Assembly (NCBI RefSeq): GCF_000612545.2
Contig: NZ_CP097800.1
Location: 248,001-312,000, forward strand
Direction of reading: 5' to 3'
Origin: Streptomyces sp. PCS3-D2
GTDB lineage: Bacteria; Actinomycetota; Actinomycetes; Streptomycetales; Streptomycetaceae
DNA: 64,000 nt
The position numbers and the translations under genes were made by a program. Numbering within the stretch: the stretch's first letter is position 1; every line of letters starts with the position of its first letter. Below are positions 36,910 through 45,788 of this stretch, one piece after another. Under the pieces are notes generated by a model. That model was given only the letters and a program-made list of their open reading frames with translations. It did no database searches and was not told the origin of the DNA.

Positions 36910-37320
36910 TCAGCTGCCGGCCGAGACGTTGCCCGAAAGGACCGGGATGTTGTCCAGGATGTGGGAGAGCGGCTCGTCGCCCTTGGCCTGGGTGGAGTTC
37001 TCGGTGCACTGCTGGTTCTGCGGGTTGGACAGGACGTTGATGTCCTGGACGCCGACGTTGACCAGGGCCAGGATCGACTGGGCGTTGACCTTCGCCGGCA
37101 GACCGATGCAGGGCTTGTTCAACGTGCCCTGGACCAGGCCGAGCTGCGGGCTCTGGTCGCCCGTGGTCTTCTGGTTACCGTAGATCTGCTGGGCACCGTT
37201 TCCGTTGACGGTGTTGACCCCGTTGTCGTTGCCGACGGCCATGGCCGGGGCGGCGACTGCGGCGCCCGCGCCGACGATGGATGCGGTGGCGGCGGCGGTG
37301 GCCATAATCTTCTTGAGCAT
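36910..37320 (-). CDS. rdl: Rodlin (aerial hypha/spore surface protein)
   Basis: 136 aa from the ATG at 37320 after AAGGACACC. Signal peptide KKIMATAAATASIVGAGAAVAAPAMA, then VGNDNGVNTVNGNGAQQIYGN, SPQLGLVQGTLNKPCIGLPAKVNAQS, VQDINVLSNPQNQQCTENSTQAKGDEPLSHILDNIPVLSGN. This matches RdlA/RdlB of S. coelicolor closely, including both Cys. Rodlins form the paired rodlet layer of aerial hyphae and spores together with chaplins. S. coelicolor has two adjacent divergent genes; here only one is visible and no chaplin gene is near. Confidence 0.95.
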   Translation of the reverse strand: MLKKIMATAAATASIVGAGAAVAAPAMAVGNDNGVNTVNGNGAQQIYGNQKTTGDQSPQLGLVQGTLNKPCIGLPAKVNAQSILALVNVGVQDINVLSNPQNQQCTENSTQAKGDEPLSHILDNIPVLSGNVSAGS

Positions 37321-37424
37321 CAGGTGTCCTTGTGTCACACGGGTGCATGAGGGTGAGCGCCTTGATCAACGGCCGGAGGGACGCCGGGTTCCGGGGCTTC
37401 ACCCGATTGGCGGCACGCCCCGTC

Positions 37425-38162
37425 TCAGCGGGCCCGGACGGCCACGTTCAGCTCGACCACGTAGCGCTCCTCGACCCACCCGTCGGGGAAGCGGAGCATG
37501 AGCAGGGCGCGTTCCTCGGCCAGGAACGCCTCCGTCCCGGGCTCGCCGACGAGGAAGAGGGAGTGCGTGGACAGTTTGGCCAGGTGCGTGTCGACCGGGA
37601 CCCGGCGCGACCAGGACAGGTGACGGCCGGTGAAGCGCAGCCCGTCCTGGGGGCGGGCCCGTTCGTTGATGTACCAGCCCGGCCCGAACCGGGCCTCGAT
37701 GCGGGCCTGCTGCTCCGCGATCCATCCGACCGTCACGTCCGGGTCGTTGTGCCAGATGGCCAGTGCCCCGCCGGGCCGCAGTACCCGCAGCGCCTCGGGG
37801 ACGGCCCGGTCCGGATCGGTCCAGTGCCAGGACTGCGCGTAGGTCAGCAGGTCCAGACATCCAGACGACAGCGGCAGCCTGTTGCCGTCGGCCCGCACCA
37901 GCGGGGTGCCGGGATTGCGCCGCCGGAACTCGGCGGCCATGCCCTCGCCCGGCTCCACCCCGACCACGCGGGCGCCGCGCGCCTCCAGCAGCGACGTGGC
38001 GATTCCCGTACCCGCGCCCACGTCGGCGACGCGGGCGCCGTCCAGGGGGAAGCCGGCCAGTTCCGCCAGCGTGTCGAAGAGCTCGGGCGGATACGAGGGG
38101 CGGCTCGCGGCGTAGCGCGCGGCCGCGGAGCTGAATGAACGAGCACGGGATTCGGTCGTCAT
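37425..38162 (-). CDS. SAM-dependent class I methyltransferase
   Basis: 245 aa from the ATG at 38162 (MTTESRARSFSSAAARYAASRPSYPPELFDTL). Motif I VADVGAGTGIATSLLEARGARVVGVEPGEGM, post-I ADGNRLPLSSGCLDLLTYAQSWHWTD, motif III RPGGALAIWHND. The Y.ASRP.YP start and the SWHW motif place it among the TMT/SAM-transferase type enzymes related to trans-aconitate methyltransferase. Divergent from the acyl-adenylating enzyme with 117 bp between. Confidence 0.9.
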   Translation of the reverse strand: MTTESRARSFSSAAARYAASRPSYPPELFDTLAELAGFPLDGARVADVGAGTGIATSLLEARGARVVGVEPGEGMAAEFRRRNPGTPLVRADGNRLPLSSGCLDLLTYAQSWHWTDPDRAVPEALRVLRPGGALAIWHNDPDVTVGWIAEQQARIEARFGPGWYINERARPQDGLRFTGRHLSWSRRVPVDTHLAKLSTHSLFLVGEPGTEAFLAEERALLMLRFPDGWVEERYVVELNVAVRAR

Positions 38163-38279
38163 GACGCCCATGATGCCGCTGGGCCGGCCGTCCGTGGAGT
38201 GCGCCGCCGGTGTGGTGGGAGCCGGCTCGGCGGGAGTGACCGTACGATCGCCCTCGGTACGGCGAGAGGCGGATCGCAC

Positions 38280-39791
38280 GTGGTGGCCGCACGGTATGTC
38301 ACGGACCTGGTAGGGGCGTTCGAGCGGTATGCCGGGCGGCCTGCCCTCGGGGGCGGTCCGGTCGTGCTGCGGTTCGAGGAGGTGCTCGACGCGTCCTGGC
38401 GGCTCGCCGCGGTGCTGGCCGAGGCGGGGATCGGGCATGGCTCGGGGCTCGCCTGCGTGGCGGGCACCAACCGGCCCGAGGTGCTGCTGCTGCGGATCGC
38501 CGCACACCTGCTGGGTGCGCGGCTGACCCAGGTCGTGACCGGACCTGCCCTGTACGGGCTGGACTTCATCCTGCGGGACTGCCGGCCGGACCTGGTGGTG
38601 CACGACGTTCCGGTACCCGGCACCGGGGCGCGCCGGCTAGGCCTGGACGAGGCGATCCGACGCTCGGGGCGGCGCGCCGCCGTACCGGTGACCGTGCGGG
38701 CGCGGGACGACGACGTGGCGCGGGTGACCTACACCGGCGGGACGACGGGGCGGCCCAAGGGGGTCGCCTCGACCTTCGGCGCGATGGCGGCGCGCAACTC
38801 CGTACGGCCGGCCGGCTGGGCGAGGACCGGCTACCTGTCGGTCACCTCGCTCGCGCAGCGGTCCGGGGGGCGGTGCCTGGAGCAGTTCCGGGCCGGCGGG
38901 CGGGTGGAGATCCTCGATCCCTTCGGGACGAGGGAGTTCGCGGCGGCCTGTCAGCGTCTGGGACCCGTCTCCACGTACCTGACGACCTCGATGGTCTACC
39001 GGCTGCTGGACGATCCCGCGACCGCCCACGGAGTGCCCGGGCTGGCGATCGTCTCGTACGGGGACTCGCCGGTCCATCCGGAGCGGCTGCGGGAGGCGGT
39101 GACGCGCTGGGGCGGACGCTGGCGGCAGGGCTACGGCACGAACGAGGCAGGGGTGATCTGCCGGCTGACGCCCGCCGACCACGACGCGGGGGTGGGCGGG
39201 CGGCCCGAGCTGCTGGCTTCGGTCGGCAGGCCCGTCGCGGGGGTGGAGGCCGAGGTGCGGGACGGGCGGGGTGCGGTGGTGGCCGCCGGGCAGACGGGTG
39301 CGGTGTGGATCCGGTCGGCGGCGATGATGTCGGGCTACTGGGGCCGGTCCGGGACGACGGCGGAGGCGGTGCGCGACGGCTGGCTGCGGACGGGTGACCT
39401 CGGGCACTTCGACGGGGCCGGCTACCTGTACCTCGACGACCGGGACGCGGACGTGGTGATGGTCGACGGGGACAACGTGTACTGCGTGCCCGTGGAGGCG
39501 GCGCTCGCCCGGCATCCCGCGGTCGCGCAGGCCGTGGTGGTGGGCCGGCACAGCGAGCTCACCGGCGAGCAGGTGTGCGCCTTCCTGGTCCCGGCGGCCG
39601 GTCGCGTGCCGGGGCCGGGGTTGGCCGACGAGGCCTGCGACCTGGTGGAACGGACACTGGCGCGGGCACACCGGCCCACCGCGGTGTTCTGGGTACGGGA
39701 GATCCCGCTCACCGCGCGGGGCAAGCCGGACAAACGGCGGCTGCGTGAGCGCGCGGCAGCGGCGGCGCGGTCGCCGGGCGGTGGGGAGTAG
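38280..39791 (+). CDS. Acyl-adenylate-forming enzyme (AMP-binding)
   Basis: 503 aa from a GTG at 38280 after AGAGGCGGA. ANL-superfamily motifs: YTGGTTGRPKGV, GYGTNEAG, WLRTGDLGHFDGAGYLYLDDR, and the catalytic Lys in LTARGKPDKRRL. Fatty-acid or aromatic-acid:CoA ligase is the likely activity; no carrier domain is fused. The sensor motif is GYGTNEAG rather than YGxTE. Followed 31 bases later by an HSL-type esterase, which may be co-transcribed or have its own leaderless promoter. Confidence 0.88.
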   Translation: MVAARYVTDLVGAFERYAGRPALGGGPVVLRFEEVLDASWRLAAVLAEAGIGHGSGLACVAGTNRPEVLLLRIAAHLLGARLTQVVTGPALYGLDFILRDCRPDLVVHDVPVPGTGARRLGLDEAIRRSGRRAAVPVTVRARDDDVARVTYTGGTTGRPKGVASTFGAMAARNSVRPAGWARTGYLSVTSLAQRSGGRCLEQFRAGGRVEILDPFGTREFAAACQRLGPVSTYLTTSMVYRLLDDPATAHGVPGLAIVSYGDSPVHPERLREAVTRWGGRWRQGYGTNEAGVICRLTPADHDAGVGGRPELLASVGRPVAGVEAEVRDGRGAVVAAGQTGAVWIRSAAMMSGYWGRSGTTAEAVRDGWLRTGDLGHFDGAGYLYLDDRDADVVMVDGDNVYCVPVEAALARHPAVAQAVVVGRHSELTGEQVCAFLVPAAGRVPGPGLADEACDLVERTLARAHRPTAVFWVREIPLTARGKPDKRRLRERAAAAARSPGGGE

Positions 39792-39821
39792 GCGGGCCGG
39801 GGCGGGTGGTTGACTGGGGGC

Positions 39822-40850
39822 ATGGATCTCGCGCGAAACGGGCCCGGACCCGACTCCGCGGTGCGGTGTGCGCCGCCGTTCGACGCCGAACTGGCCGCCG
39901 CGCTGGCGGTCTCGGCGGACGGGAAGGCCGGGGAGCCGTTCACTCCGGAGAACCTCGCCGCCCGGCAGGAGCGGGACGTCGCGGAGCGGCCGCGGCCGAC
40001 CGTGCCGGAGCTTCGCGCCGGCGGGTGCTTCGAGGTCGACGAGCTGTGCGTGCCCGGGCCGCCCGGCGGCCCGGACGTGACGCTGCTGAGCGCGCGGCCC
40101 GCCGGCCTCGACGAGGCTCTTCCACTGCTCTACTACATGCACGGCGGCGGCATGATCCTGGGCAACGCATCGGTCGTGCTTCCCCAGTTGCTCCGCGAGT
40201 GGGCCCTACCTCTGGAGACGGCCGTCGTCTCCGTCGAGTACCGGCTGGCTCCCGGGGTGCGCCATCCCGGACCGGTGGAGGACTGCTACGCCGGTCTGGT
40301 CTGGGCGGCCGCGCACGCCGCGGAGCTGCGTATCGACCCGGAGCGCATCGTCATCGGCGGGAAGAGCGCCGGCGGCGGCCTCGCCGCGGCGCTCGCCCTG
40401 CTCACCCGTGACCGGGGCGGGCCCCGACCCATCGGCCAATTGCTGCTGTGCCCGATGCTCGACGACCGCGGCGACACCTTCTCCAGCCGCCAGATGACCG
40501 GCGTCGACGTCTGGGACCGGTCCTCCAACGCGACGGCGTGGCAGGCGCTGCTGGGCGACCTGTACGGCACCCCGGATGTGCCGCCGTACGCGGCTCCCGC
40601 ACGTGCCGCGGACCTGTCCGGACTGCCCCCGGCCTACATCGACGTCGGGTCGGCCGAGACGTTCCGCGACGAGGACGTGGCCTACGCCAACGCGATCTGG
40701 CAGGCGGGCGGTCAGGCCGAACTGCACGTATGGCCAGGGGCCTTCCACGGGTTCGACACCGTCGCGCCGAACGCGGCCCTCAGCCGGGAGGCCCGTGCCG
40801 CCCGCACCCGCTGGCTCCGGCGCGTCCTCAGCCGGTCCGCGGGCGCCTGA
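39822..40850 (+). CDS. HSL-family alpha/beta hydrolase (esterase)
   Basis: 342 aa from the ATG at 39822. Hormone-sensitive-lipase family motifs: oxyanion loop YYMHGGGMILG, nucleophile in IVIGGKSAGGGLAAALA, acid in YIDVGSAETFRDED and His in GAFHGFD. The elbow is GKSAG rather than the usual GDSAG. TTGACT at 39810-39815 sits 6 bases before the ATG and may act as a -10 for a leaderless transcript. Substrate unknown. Confidence 0.9.
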   Translation: MDLARNGPGPDSAVRCAPPFDAELAAALAVSADGKAGEPFTPENLAARQERDVAERPRPTVPELRAGGCFEVDELCVPGPPGGPDVTLLSARPAGLDEALPLLYYMHGGGMILGNASVVLPQLLREWALPLETAVVSVEYRLAPGVRHPGPVEDCYAGLVWAAAHAAELRIDPERIVIGGKSAGGGLAAALALLTRDRGGPRPIGQLLLCPMLDDRGDTFSSRQMTGVDVWDRSSNATAWQALLGDLYGTPDVPPYAAPARAADLSGLPPAYIDVGSAETFRDEDVAYANAIWQAGGQAELHVWPGAFHGFDTVAPNAALSREARAARTRWLRRVLSRSAGA

Positions 40851-40934
40851 ACGCCTCGGCGAGCGGGGCCGGTGCGCGGCCGGGCCCAGGGCGCCTCGCG
40901 CGGCGCGGCTACGGCTACGGCGGCAGCTGTTCGC

Positions 40935-41117
40935 TCAGGCGGCCGGGACCACCGAGGCCCGCATGACCGCGGCCCATTCCCGGAGCAGGGCGGCGTGGCG
41001 GATGCGCTCCGCGTCGGAGAGGCGGCCTTCGGCGCGCGCGAACAGACAGCGGATGTCGGCGTTGATCTCGGCGAGGCTGCGGTCGGGGGCCGGGCGCTGG
41101 TCAGGAGTCGGGCTCAC
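40935..41117 (-). CDS. Small conserved hypothetical protein
   Basis: 60 aa from a GTG at 41117. RSLAEINADIRCLFARAEGRLSDAERIRHAALLREWAAVMRASVVPAA is a two-helix, charged, soluble protein of a type I remember as common in Streptomyces and unnamed. Divergent from the next GNAT gene. Confidence 0.6.
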   Translation of the reverse strand: MSPTPDQRPAPDRSLAEINADIRCLFARAEGRLSDAERIRHAALLREWAAVMRASVVPAA

Positions 41118-41237
41118 GTGATCAACAGTAGGGCCGGGGGCCGACAACCGTGGACCGTGTCCGACATGCGGACGGCGGGTTCCCACTTCGGACACGCGTG
41201 CGTGCCGCCACCGCATCGGGTCCCGTACCCTGCCGCC

Positions 41238-41669
41238 GTGAAGATCATCGACCTGGAGCCCGGTGACGCCCGGCTCGTCTCCGACCTGCTCCCCGTGCTG
41301 CTCGAATTGCGTCCGCATCTCACCGAGGAGCTCTTCCTCTCGGTCGTCGCCGAGGGCCGGGCCCAAGGACTGCGCTTCACGGCGGCCTACGACGCGGACG
41401 GTGTGTGCGTGGGCGCGGCGGGCTGGCGGATCGTGGCCAACACGTCCATGGTCCGCAAGCTCTACGTGGACGATCTGGTCACCTCGGCCACCGCCCGTTC
41501 CGGTGGCGTGGGACACGCACTGCTCACGCACCTGGAGCAGCACGCCCGCGCCTCCCGGTGCACCGCCCTCACCCTCGACTCCGGCACCCAGCGGACCGAC
41601 GCGCACCGTTTCTACTTCCGCGAGCGGATGGCCGTGACCGCCTTCAGCTTCGAGAAGCCGCTCGGCTGA
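41238..41669 (+). CDS. GNAT-family N-acetyltransferase
   Basis: 143 aa from the GTG at 41238; TACCCT at 41225-41230 is 7 bases upstream and suggests a leaderless mRNA. KIIDLEPGDARLVSDLLPVLLELRPHLT at the start, core VRKLYVDDLVTSATARSGGVGHALLTHLEQHAR (acetyl-CoA loop SGGVGHALL), end DAHRFYFRERMAVTAFSFEK. Typical small single-domain acetyltransferase; substrate unknown. Confidence 0.88.
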   Translation: MKIIDLEPGDARLVSDLLPVLLELRPHLTEELFLSVVAEGRAQGLRFTAAYDADGVCVGAAGWRIVANTSMVRKLYVDDLVTSATARSGGVGHALLTHLEQHARASRCTALTLDSGTQRTDAHRFYFRERMAVTAFSFEKPLG

Positions 41670-41798
41670 GGGCGGCCGGGGGACCGGCCTGCCTCCTCCG
41701 TGACCGGATCGTCGCCGCCCCGAGGCCCGATCGGGCTCGTGGGGCCGAAGCTCGCCTGTTAGGTTCCTGACGTCGTCGACCCCGGGGGAACCGAACCC

Positions 41799-42533
41799 AT
41801 GCCCGTAGCCAGACCTCGCCGCCGCGGCCTGCGTGCCGCGGCCGCAGCCGCCGCCCTGCTCGCCGGATGTTCCGGATGCGGGAACGGGGACGGCGGGGAC
41901 ACGCAGGCCACGCCGTCGTCCTCGTCATCCCCGTCGCCGTCGTCATCCCCGTCGGCATCGGCATCGGCATCGCCGTCGGTGTCGGTGTCGCCGTCCGTGT
42001 CGGTGTCGGCCACGGCCGCGCCCACCGTCGCGGCCACGACCGCCGCGCCCCGTTCGGCGGCTCCGCCGGTGACGCCGCCCCCGGCTCCGACCCGCCTGAC
42101 CGCTGCCGTGGCCACCCTCGGCGGCCGGCTCGGCCTCGTACGGGGCGGCGCCGCAAAGGAGTTCACCGTGACCCTGCGGAACGGGAACTCCGCCGACTAC
42201 CGGCATCTGCTCGTGACCTTCCAGATGGAGATGCTGGTCGGCGAACCGGGTGACCGGCCGGGCGACGGTCCGGGCTTCCTGCTGGAGCGCCTCGACCAGG
42301 CCTCCGGCACCTGGCGTCCGGCCGAACTGCGCGTGGCGAACGATGTCAAGCCCCTGTCGCTGTTCACGGGAGGCCGTCCCCTCGCCCGTGATGCCGTCCG
42401 GGTCGAGCGCTACCGGCTGCGCGCGACCGCCGGCGGCCCGACGGGCAGCACCCCGTTGGTGGTGTCCTTCGTCGACACGGATGCCGATCGCGAGGCCACG
42501 CCCCATGTCCTGCTCGGGCACAGCACCGCCTGA
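41799..42533 (+). CDS. Putative lipoprotein with Ser/Pro linker
   Basis: 244 aa. Signal and lipobox LAGC (RGLRAAAAAAALLAGC). A long low-complexity linker of Ser, Pro, Ala and Val (SASASPSVSVSPSVSVSA) spans about 35-75. The C-terminal domain (about 95-240; LTAAVATLGGRLGLVRGGAAKEFTVTLRNGNSADYRHLLVTFQMEM...LRVANDVKPLSLFTGGRPL) looks like an extracytoplasmic beta-sandwich. The DNA under the linker is itself repetitive. Function not recognised. Confidence 0.75.
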   Translation: MPVARPRRRGLRAAAAAAALLAGCSGCGNGDGGDTQATPSSSSSPSPSSSPSASASASPSVSVSPSVSVSATAAPTVAATTAAPRSAAPPVTPPPAPTRLTAAVATLGGRLGLVRGGAAKEFTVTLRNGNSADYRHLLVTFQMEMLVGEPGDRPGDGPGFLLERLDQASGTWRPAELRVANDVKPLSLFTGGRPLARDAVRVERYRLRATAGGPTGSTPLVVSFVDTDADREATPHVLLGHSTA

Positions 42534-42537
42534 GCCG

Positions 42538-43197
42538 TCATCCTGCCGCGCGGGCCTCCCCGACGGCGGACGCGGCGGTGCGCCAGGCCTCGGTGACGGC
42601 CTCACGGACCCGGTCGGTCGCCTCGGGCACCCCGGCGGGAAGGTGCAGCGGCGCCCCGATGTGTACGTGCAGGCAGGGCCGGCGCAGCGGCGCCGTGAGG
42701 ACCCCGGCGAGTTGCTTCGCGCGGCTGCCGGAGCACAGCCGGCGGGAGCCGGCCTGGCCCACGGGTACGACGGGGGCTCCCGTGGCGGCGGCGAGCCGGG
42801 CCAGTCCGCTGCGGAAGGGGCCCGGAGCGGTCTCCCCCGCGTCGCGGCGCGTCGGCAGCCGGCCCTCGCCGTAGAGCAGCACGCTGCGGCCCGAGGCGAG
42901 GGCCACGGCGGCGGCGTCCAGCGCGTCGCCGGCCCGGGCGGTGCCGCGGTGAACGGCGATGTGCCCCTCGCGGCGCAGTGCGGGGCCCAGCAGAGGTACG
43001 CGCCAGAGTCCGGCGGTGGCCAGGATGACCGGCTCGATCCCGTGCCGGCGCAGGGCCGTGACCACGACGGCGGGGTCGGCGAGCGAGGTGTGGTTGGCCA
43101 CGAGGATGGAACCGGTGGCGGGCCGGGCACCGGGGTCGGCGGTGACGGTGAGCCGCCCGAAGGCGGGGACCAGGGCGGCGGCGATTCGGCTGAGCAT
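42538..43197 (-). CDS. PlsC-like lysophospholipid/1-acylglycerol-3-phosphate acyltransferase
   Basis: 219 aa. Acyltransferase motif I as SILVANHTSLADPAVV (NHxxxxD), motif III-like region LLYGEGRLPTRRD and motif IV VPVVPVGQAG. The third motif differs from the usual EGTR (here EGRL). Membrane-associated phospholipid synthesis enzyme or a specialised acyltransferase. Divergent from the DacA gene, with two small palindromes between. Confidence 0.88.
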   Translation of the reverse strand: MLSRIAAALVPAFGRLTVTADPGARPATGSILVANHTSLADPAVVVTALRRHGIEPVILATAGLWRVPLLGPALRREGHIAVHRGTARAGDALDAAAVALASGRSVLLYGEGRLPTRRDAGETAPGPFRSGLARLAAATGAPVVPVGQAGSRRLCSGSRAKQLAGVLTAPLRRPCLHVHIGAPLHLPAGVPEATDRVREAVTEAWRTAASAVGEARAAG

Positions 43198-43263
43198 GGG
43201 CGGGCCCGTTCGTTCGTGCGGTGGGGTCGCGCTCCATGGTCGACGGCGGCGGCGGTGCGGTCA

Positions 43264-43300
43264 TGAGTAGGCGTACTCACCGAATATGACCGAACGGTCA
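43264..43300. promoter_or_regulatory. Two adjacent palindromes between plsC-like and dacA-like genes
   Basis: TGAGTA-GGCG-TACTCA at 43264-43279 and TGACCG-AA-CGGTCA at 43287-43300, 7 bases apart. The second resembles TetR-family half-site symmetry. Both lie upstream of the acyltransferase start. Confidence 0.5.
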
Positions 43301-43415
43301 CAAGATCGGGGTCGGGGAACGCGTGGTGCGGGGCCCGCATCTAGCAGCGTGGCGGGGCCCTCTCGGCTGCCCGTCGAAGGTATCTGCACGGTGTGAACGG
43401 CAAGGCGGGGCTTGG

Positions 43416-45719
43416 ATGAAGGCGGTAGCAGTGACGGACGGTTCCTCGGACGACCCGAAGGACACGGGAACCACCGTCGCGGGGGCGGAACCCGGGAAGG
43501 CGGGGTCCCCTTCGGCGGACACGAACGCGGAGGCCGAAGACACCGCGGCGGACGCATCGCGGCCCGCGACGGGGTCGGACGACGAGCCGGAGGACACGGC
43601 CGAAACCGAAGCGGACCAGGAGTCCGCGCAGACCCCTTCGACGGCACGGAAGGAAAGCCGGGCGGAGGCCGGCGCGGGGAAGGCGCCGGACGCCGCCTCG
43701 GCGGACGACGAGCCCGCGGCCGACACACCGGCCGACACCGATGCCCGGGACGACGGGCCCAGCGCCGCCGCCCCGGACGCCGAGCCCGCGGCCGAGGCAC
43801 CGGCCGGCCCCGACACCGACGCCGACGCTGACGCTGACGCTGACGCCGACAGCGGTGCCCGAACCGAAGACCCCCGGGCCGACGCCCCCGGCGACGACAC
43901 CGATGCCGACACCGACGCCGAACCGGCAGCGGACGCCGGGGACTCGCGCACGCAGATCCTCCGCCTCCCCCGCGCCACCGCCGAGGACCGCAAGGCGCGG
44001 AGCAAGCCTGAATCTGAGGCCGAGGTCGAGGTCGAGGTCGAGGTCGAGGTCGAGGTCGAGGCCGACGCCGACGACTCGCGCACGCAGACCCTGCGCGCGC
44101 CGGGCGCCGCCGCTCCGGACCGCAAGGCTGGGGAGACGCCCGGCACCGCAGGCGCCGGTGTGGGCGAGAAGGCGTCCGCCGCCGGAACCGCGCCGAAGGT
44201 GCCGTCCTGGGCGGCAGTGCGTGACAAGGCGGCACGTGAAGAGGCGGCGCGTGCAGGGGAATCCGATCCGGTGTCGGACTCCGATCCGGACTCGGATGCG
44301 GTTTCCGACCCGGAGCGGACGAGCCGGTTCGTCGCGCTGAAGGATCCCGACGCGCCGGCGCCCGTCGCGGCGCGCCCCCTGCCTCAGGCGCCCGCGCAGC
44401 CGGCCGCGCCGGGCCCCCTGCCGCCGCTGGACCTGCTGGCCGAGCTCACCAACACCCCTCCCCCGCCGGAGACCCCTCGCCGGACCGTGCTGCGCCGCGT
44501 CAAGGTGTGGACGCCGATTCTGCTGTTGCTCGCCGGTGCCTGCATCGGCGGCCAGATGCTGCGGCCCCTTCCCGCCCCCCGGCTCGTCGCCGCGGAGACC
44601 GAGCACACCGTCGACGGGCAGTTCTCCATGCCGTGGCCCGGCCAGGGCCAGGGAGCCGTCCGCGTCGTCGGTTCCGGCGACATCGGCACCTTCGGTGAGC
44701 AGCGGCCCGTACCGACGGCCAGCGTCGCCAAGATCATGACGGCCTACGTGATCCTCAAGGGCCATCCGCTGCGCAAGAACGAGGCCGGCCCGGACATCAC
44801 CGTCGATGCGAAGGCGGTGGCGGACGGAAATTCCGAGCACGAGTCCCGGATCAGGGGTCTCACCGCCGGGTCGAGGTTCAGCCAGCAGGACATGCTGAAG
44901 ATGCTGATGATCCCCTCGGGCAACAACATCGCCCGCCTGCTGGCGCGCTGGGACACGGGCACCGATTCCGAGGCCGCGTTCGTGGAGAAGATGAACGCCG
45001 CCGCCCGGGAACTCGGCATGAAGGACACCACGTACACCGACCCGAGCGGTCTGGACGCGGGCACCGTCAGCACGGCCGCCGACCAGCTGAGACTCGCCGA
45101 GGCGGTGATGAAGGACGACGCCTTCCGGGCGATCGTCGCCCTGCCGGAGGCCTCCATCAAGGGCCTGGGCGAGAAGCTCGTCAACAACAACCACCTGCTC
45201 ACCGACTCCAACCTCAGCATCCGCGGGATCAAGACCGGCTCCAGCACACCCGCCGGCGGCACCTTCGTGTGGGCGGCCTACAAGACGGTCGGCGAGGAGA
45301 CCGAGCTGATCGTCGGTTCGTTGATGGAACAGCGCGCGCCCGCCCCGGACGTGGACGCCCTCAACAGCCTGGCCCTGGTGAAGACGAACAGCAAGAAGAT
45401 CATCGAAGCGGTACGGACGGCCCTCGCCTCCGGCCCGCTCGTCCGCAAGGGCGACGTCGTCGGCTACGTGGACGACGGACTCGGCGGCCGTACTCCGCTC
45501 GTGGCAGTCAAGGACCTGAACGTGACCAGCGTGCCCGGGCAGCGGTTCAGGCTGTCCCTCGACGCCGGCTCCTCAGCGCTCCCGCGCACGGCGAAGTCCG
45601 GGACGGAGGTCGGTGTGCTGACGGCGGGTGAGGGTGAGGGCGCCAAGAGCGTCCCGGTGGCCGTCAAGGGAGCTCTTGCGGAGCCCTCGTTCGGGACGAG
45701 GCTCACGCGTCTCGGCTGA
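43416..45719 (+). CDS. DacA-type D-alanyl-D-alanine carboxypeptidase with long acidic N-terminal region
   Basis: 767 aa from the ATG at 43416 (a GTG 15 bases further is possible). The first about 350 residues are cytoplasmic, acidic and low-complexity (DTDADADADADAD; a Glu-Val run; Asp/Glu/Ala/Pro). One membrane helix follows (VWTPILLLLAGACIGGQM). The outer part is a serine-type S11 penicillin-binding domain with SxxK in TASVAKIM, SxN in PSGNN and KTG in GIKTGSS, then a C-terminal beta domain. It trims the fifth residue of peptidoglycan stem peptides. The acidic head carries a twice-repeated DSRTQxLRxP..A..DRKA motif. Confidence 0.92.
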   Translation: MKAVAVTDGSSDDPKDTGTTVAGAEPGKAGSPSADTNAEAEDTAADASRPATGSDDEPEDTAETEADQESAQTPSTARKESRAEAGAGKAPDAASADDEPAADTPADTDARDDGPSAAAPDAEPAAEAPAGPDTDADADADADADSGARTEDPRADAPGDDTDADTDAEPAADAGDSRTQILRLPRATAEDRKARSKPESEAEVEVEVEVEVEVEADADDSRTQTLRAPGAAAPDRKAGETPGTAGAGVGEKASAAGTAPKVPSWAAVRDKAAREEAARAGESDPVSDSDPDSDAVSDPERTSRFVALKDPDAPAPVAARPLPQAPAQPAAPGPLPPLDLLAELTNTPPPPETPRRTVLRRVKVWTPILLLLAGACIGGQMLRPLPAPRLVAAETEHTVDGQFSMPWPGQGQGAVRVVGSGDIGTFGEQRPVPTASVAKIMTAYVILKGHPLRKNEAGPDITVDAKAVADGNSEHESRIRGLTAGSRFSQQDMLKMLMIPSGNNIARLLARWDTGTDSEAAFVEKMNAAARELGMKDTTYTDPSGLDAGTVSTAADQLRLAEAVMKDDAFRAIVALPEASIKGLGEKLVNNNHLLTDSNLSIRGIKTGSSTPAGGTFVWAAYKTVGEETELIVGSLMEQRAPAPDVDALNSLALVKTNSKKIIEAVRTALASGPLVRKGDVVGYVDDGLGGRTPLVAVKDLNVTSVPGQRFRLSLDAGSSALPRTAKSGTEVGVLTAGEGEGAKSVPVAVKGALAEPSFGTRLTRLG
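44022..44057 (+). repeat. GAGGTC hexamer tandem repeat inside dacA
   Basis: Six GAGGTC units in frame, encoding Glu-Val repeats in the acidic region. Likely prone to slippage-driven length change. Confidence 0.85.
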
Positions 45720-45731
45720 GCAGGGTCCCGT

Positions 45732-45757
45732 CCGCCGGTTCGGCCCCGAACCGGCGG
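45732..45757. terminator. Bidirectional terminator between dacA and the subtilase gene
   Basis: CCGCCGGTTCGG (45732-45743) pairs with CCGAACCGGCGG (45746-45757). Confidence 0.75.
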
Positions 45758-45788
45758 CGGGCGGCTGAGGACGGGCGACGACCGTCCG

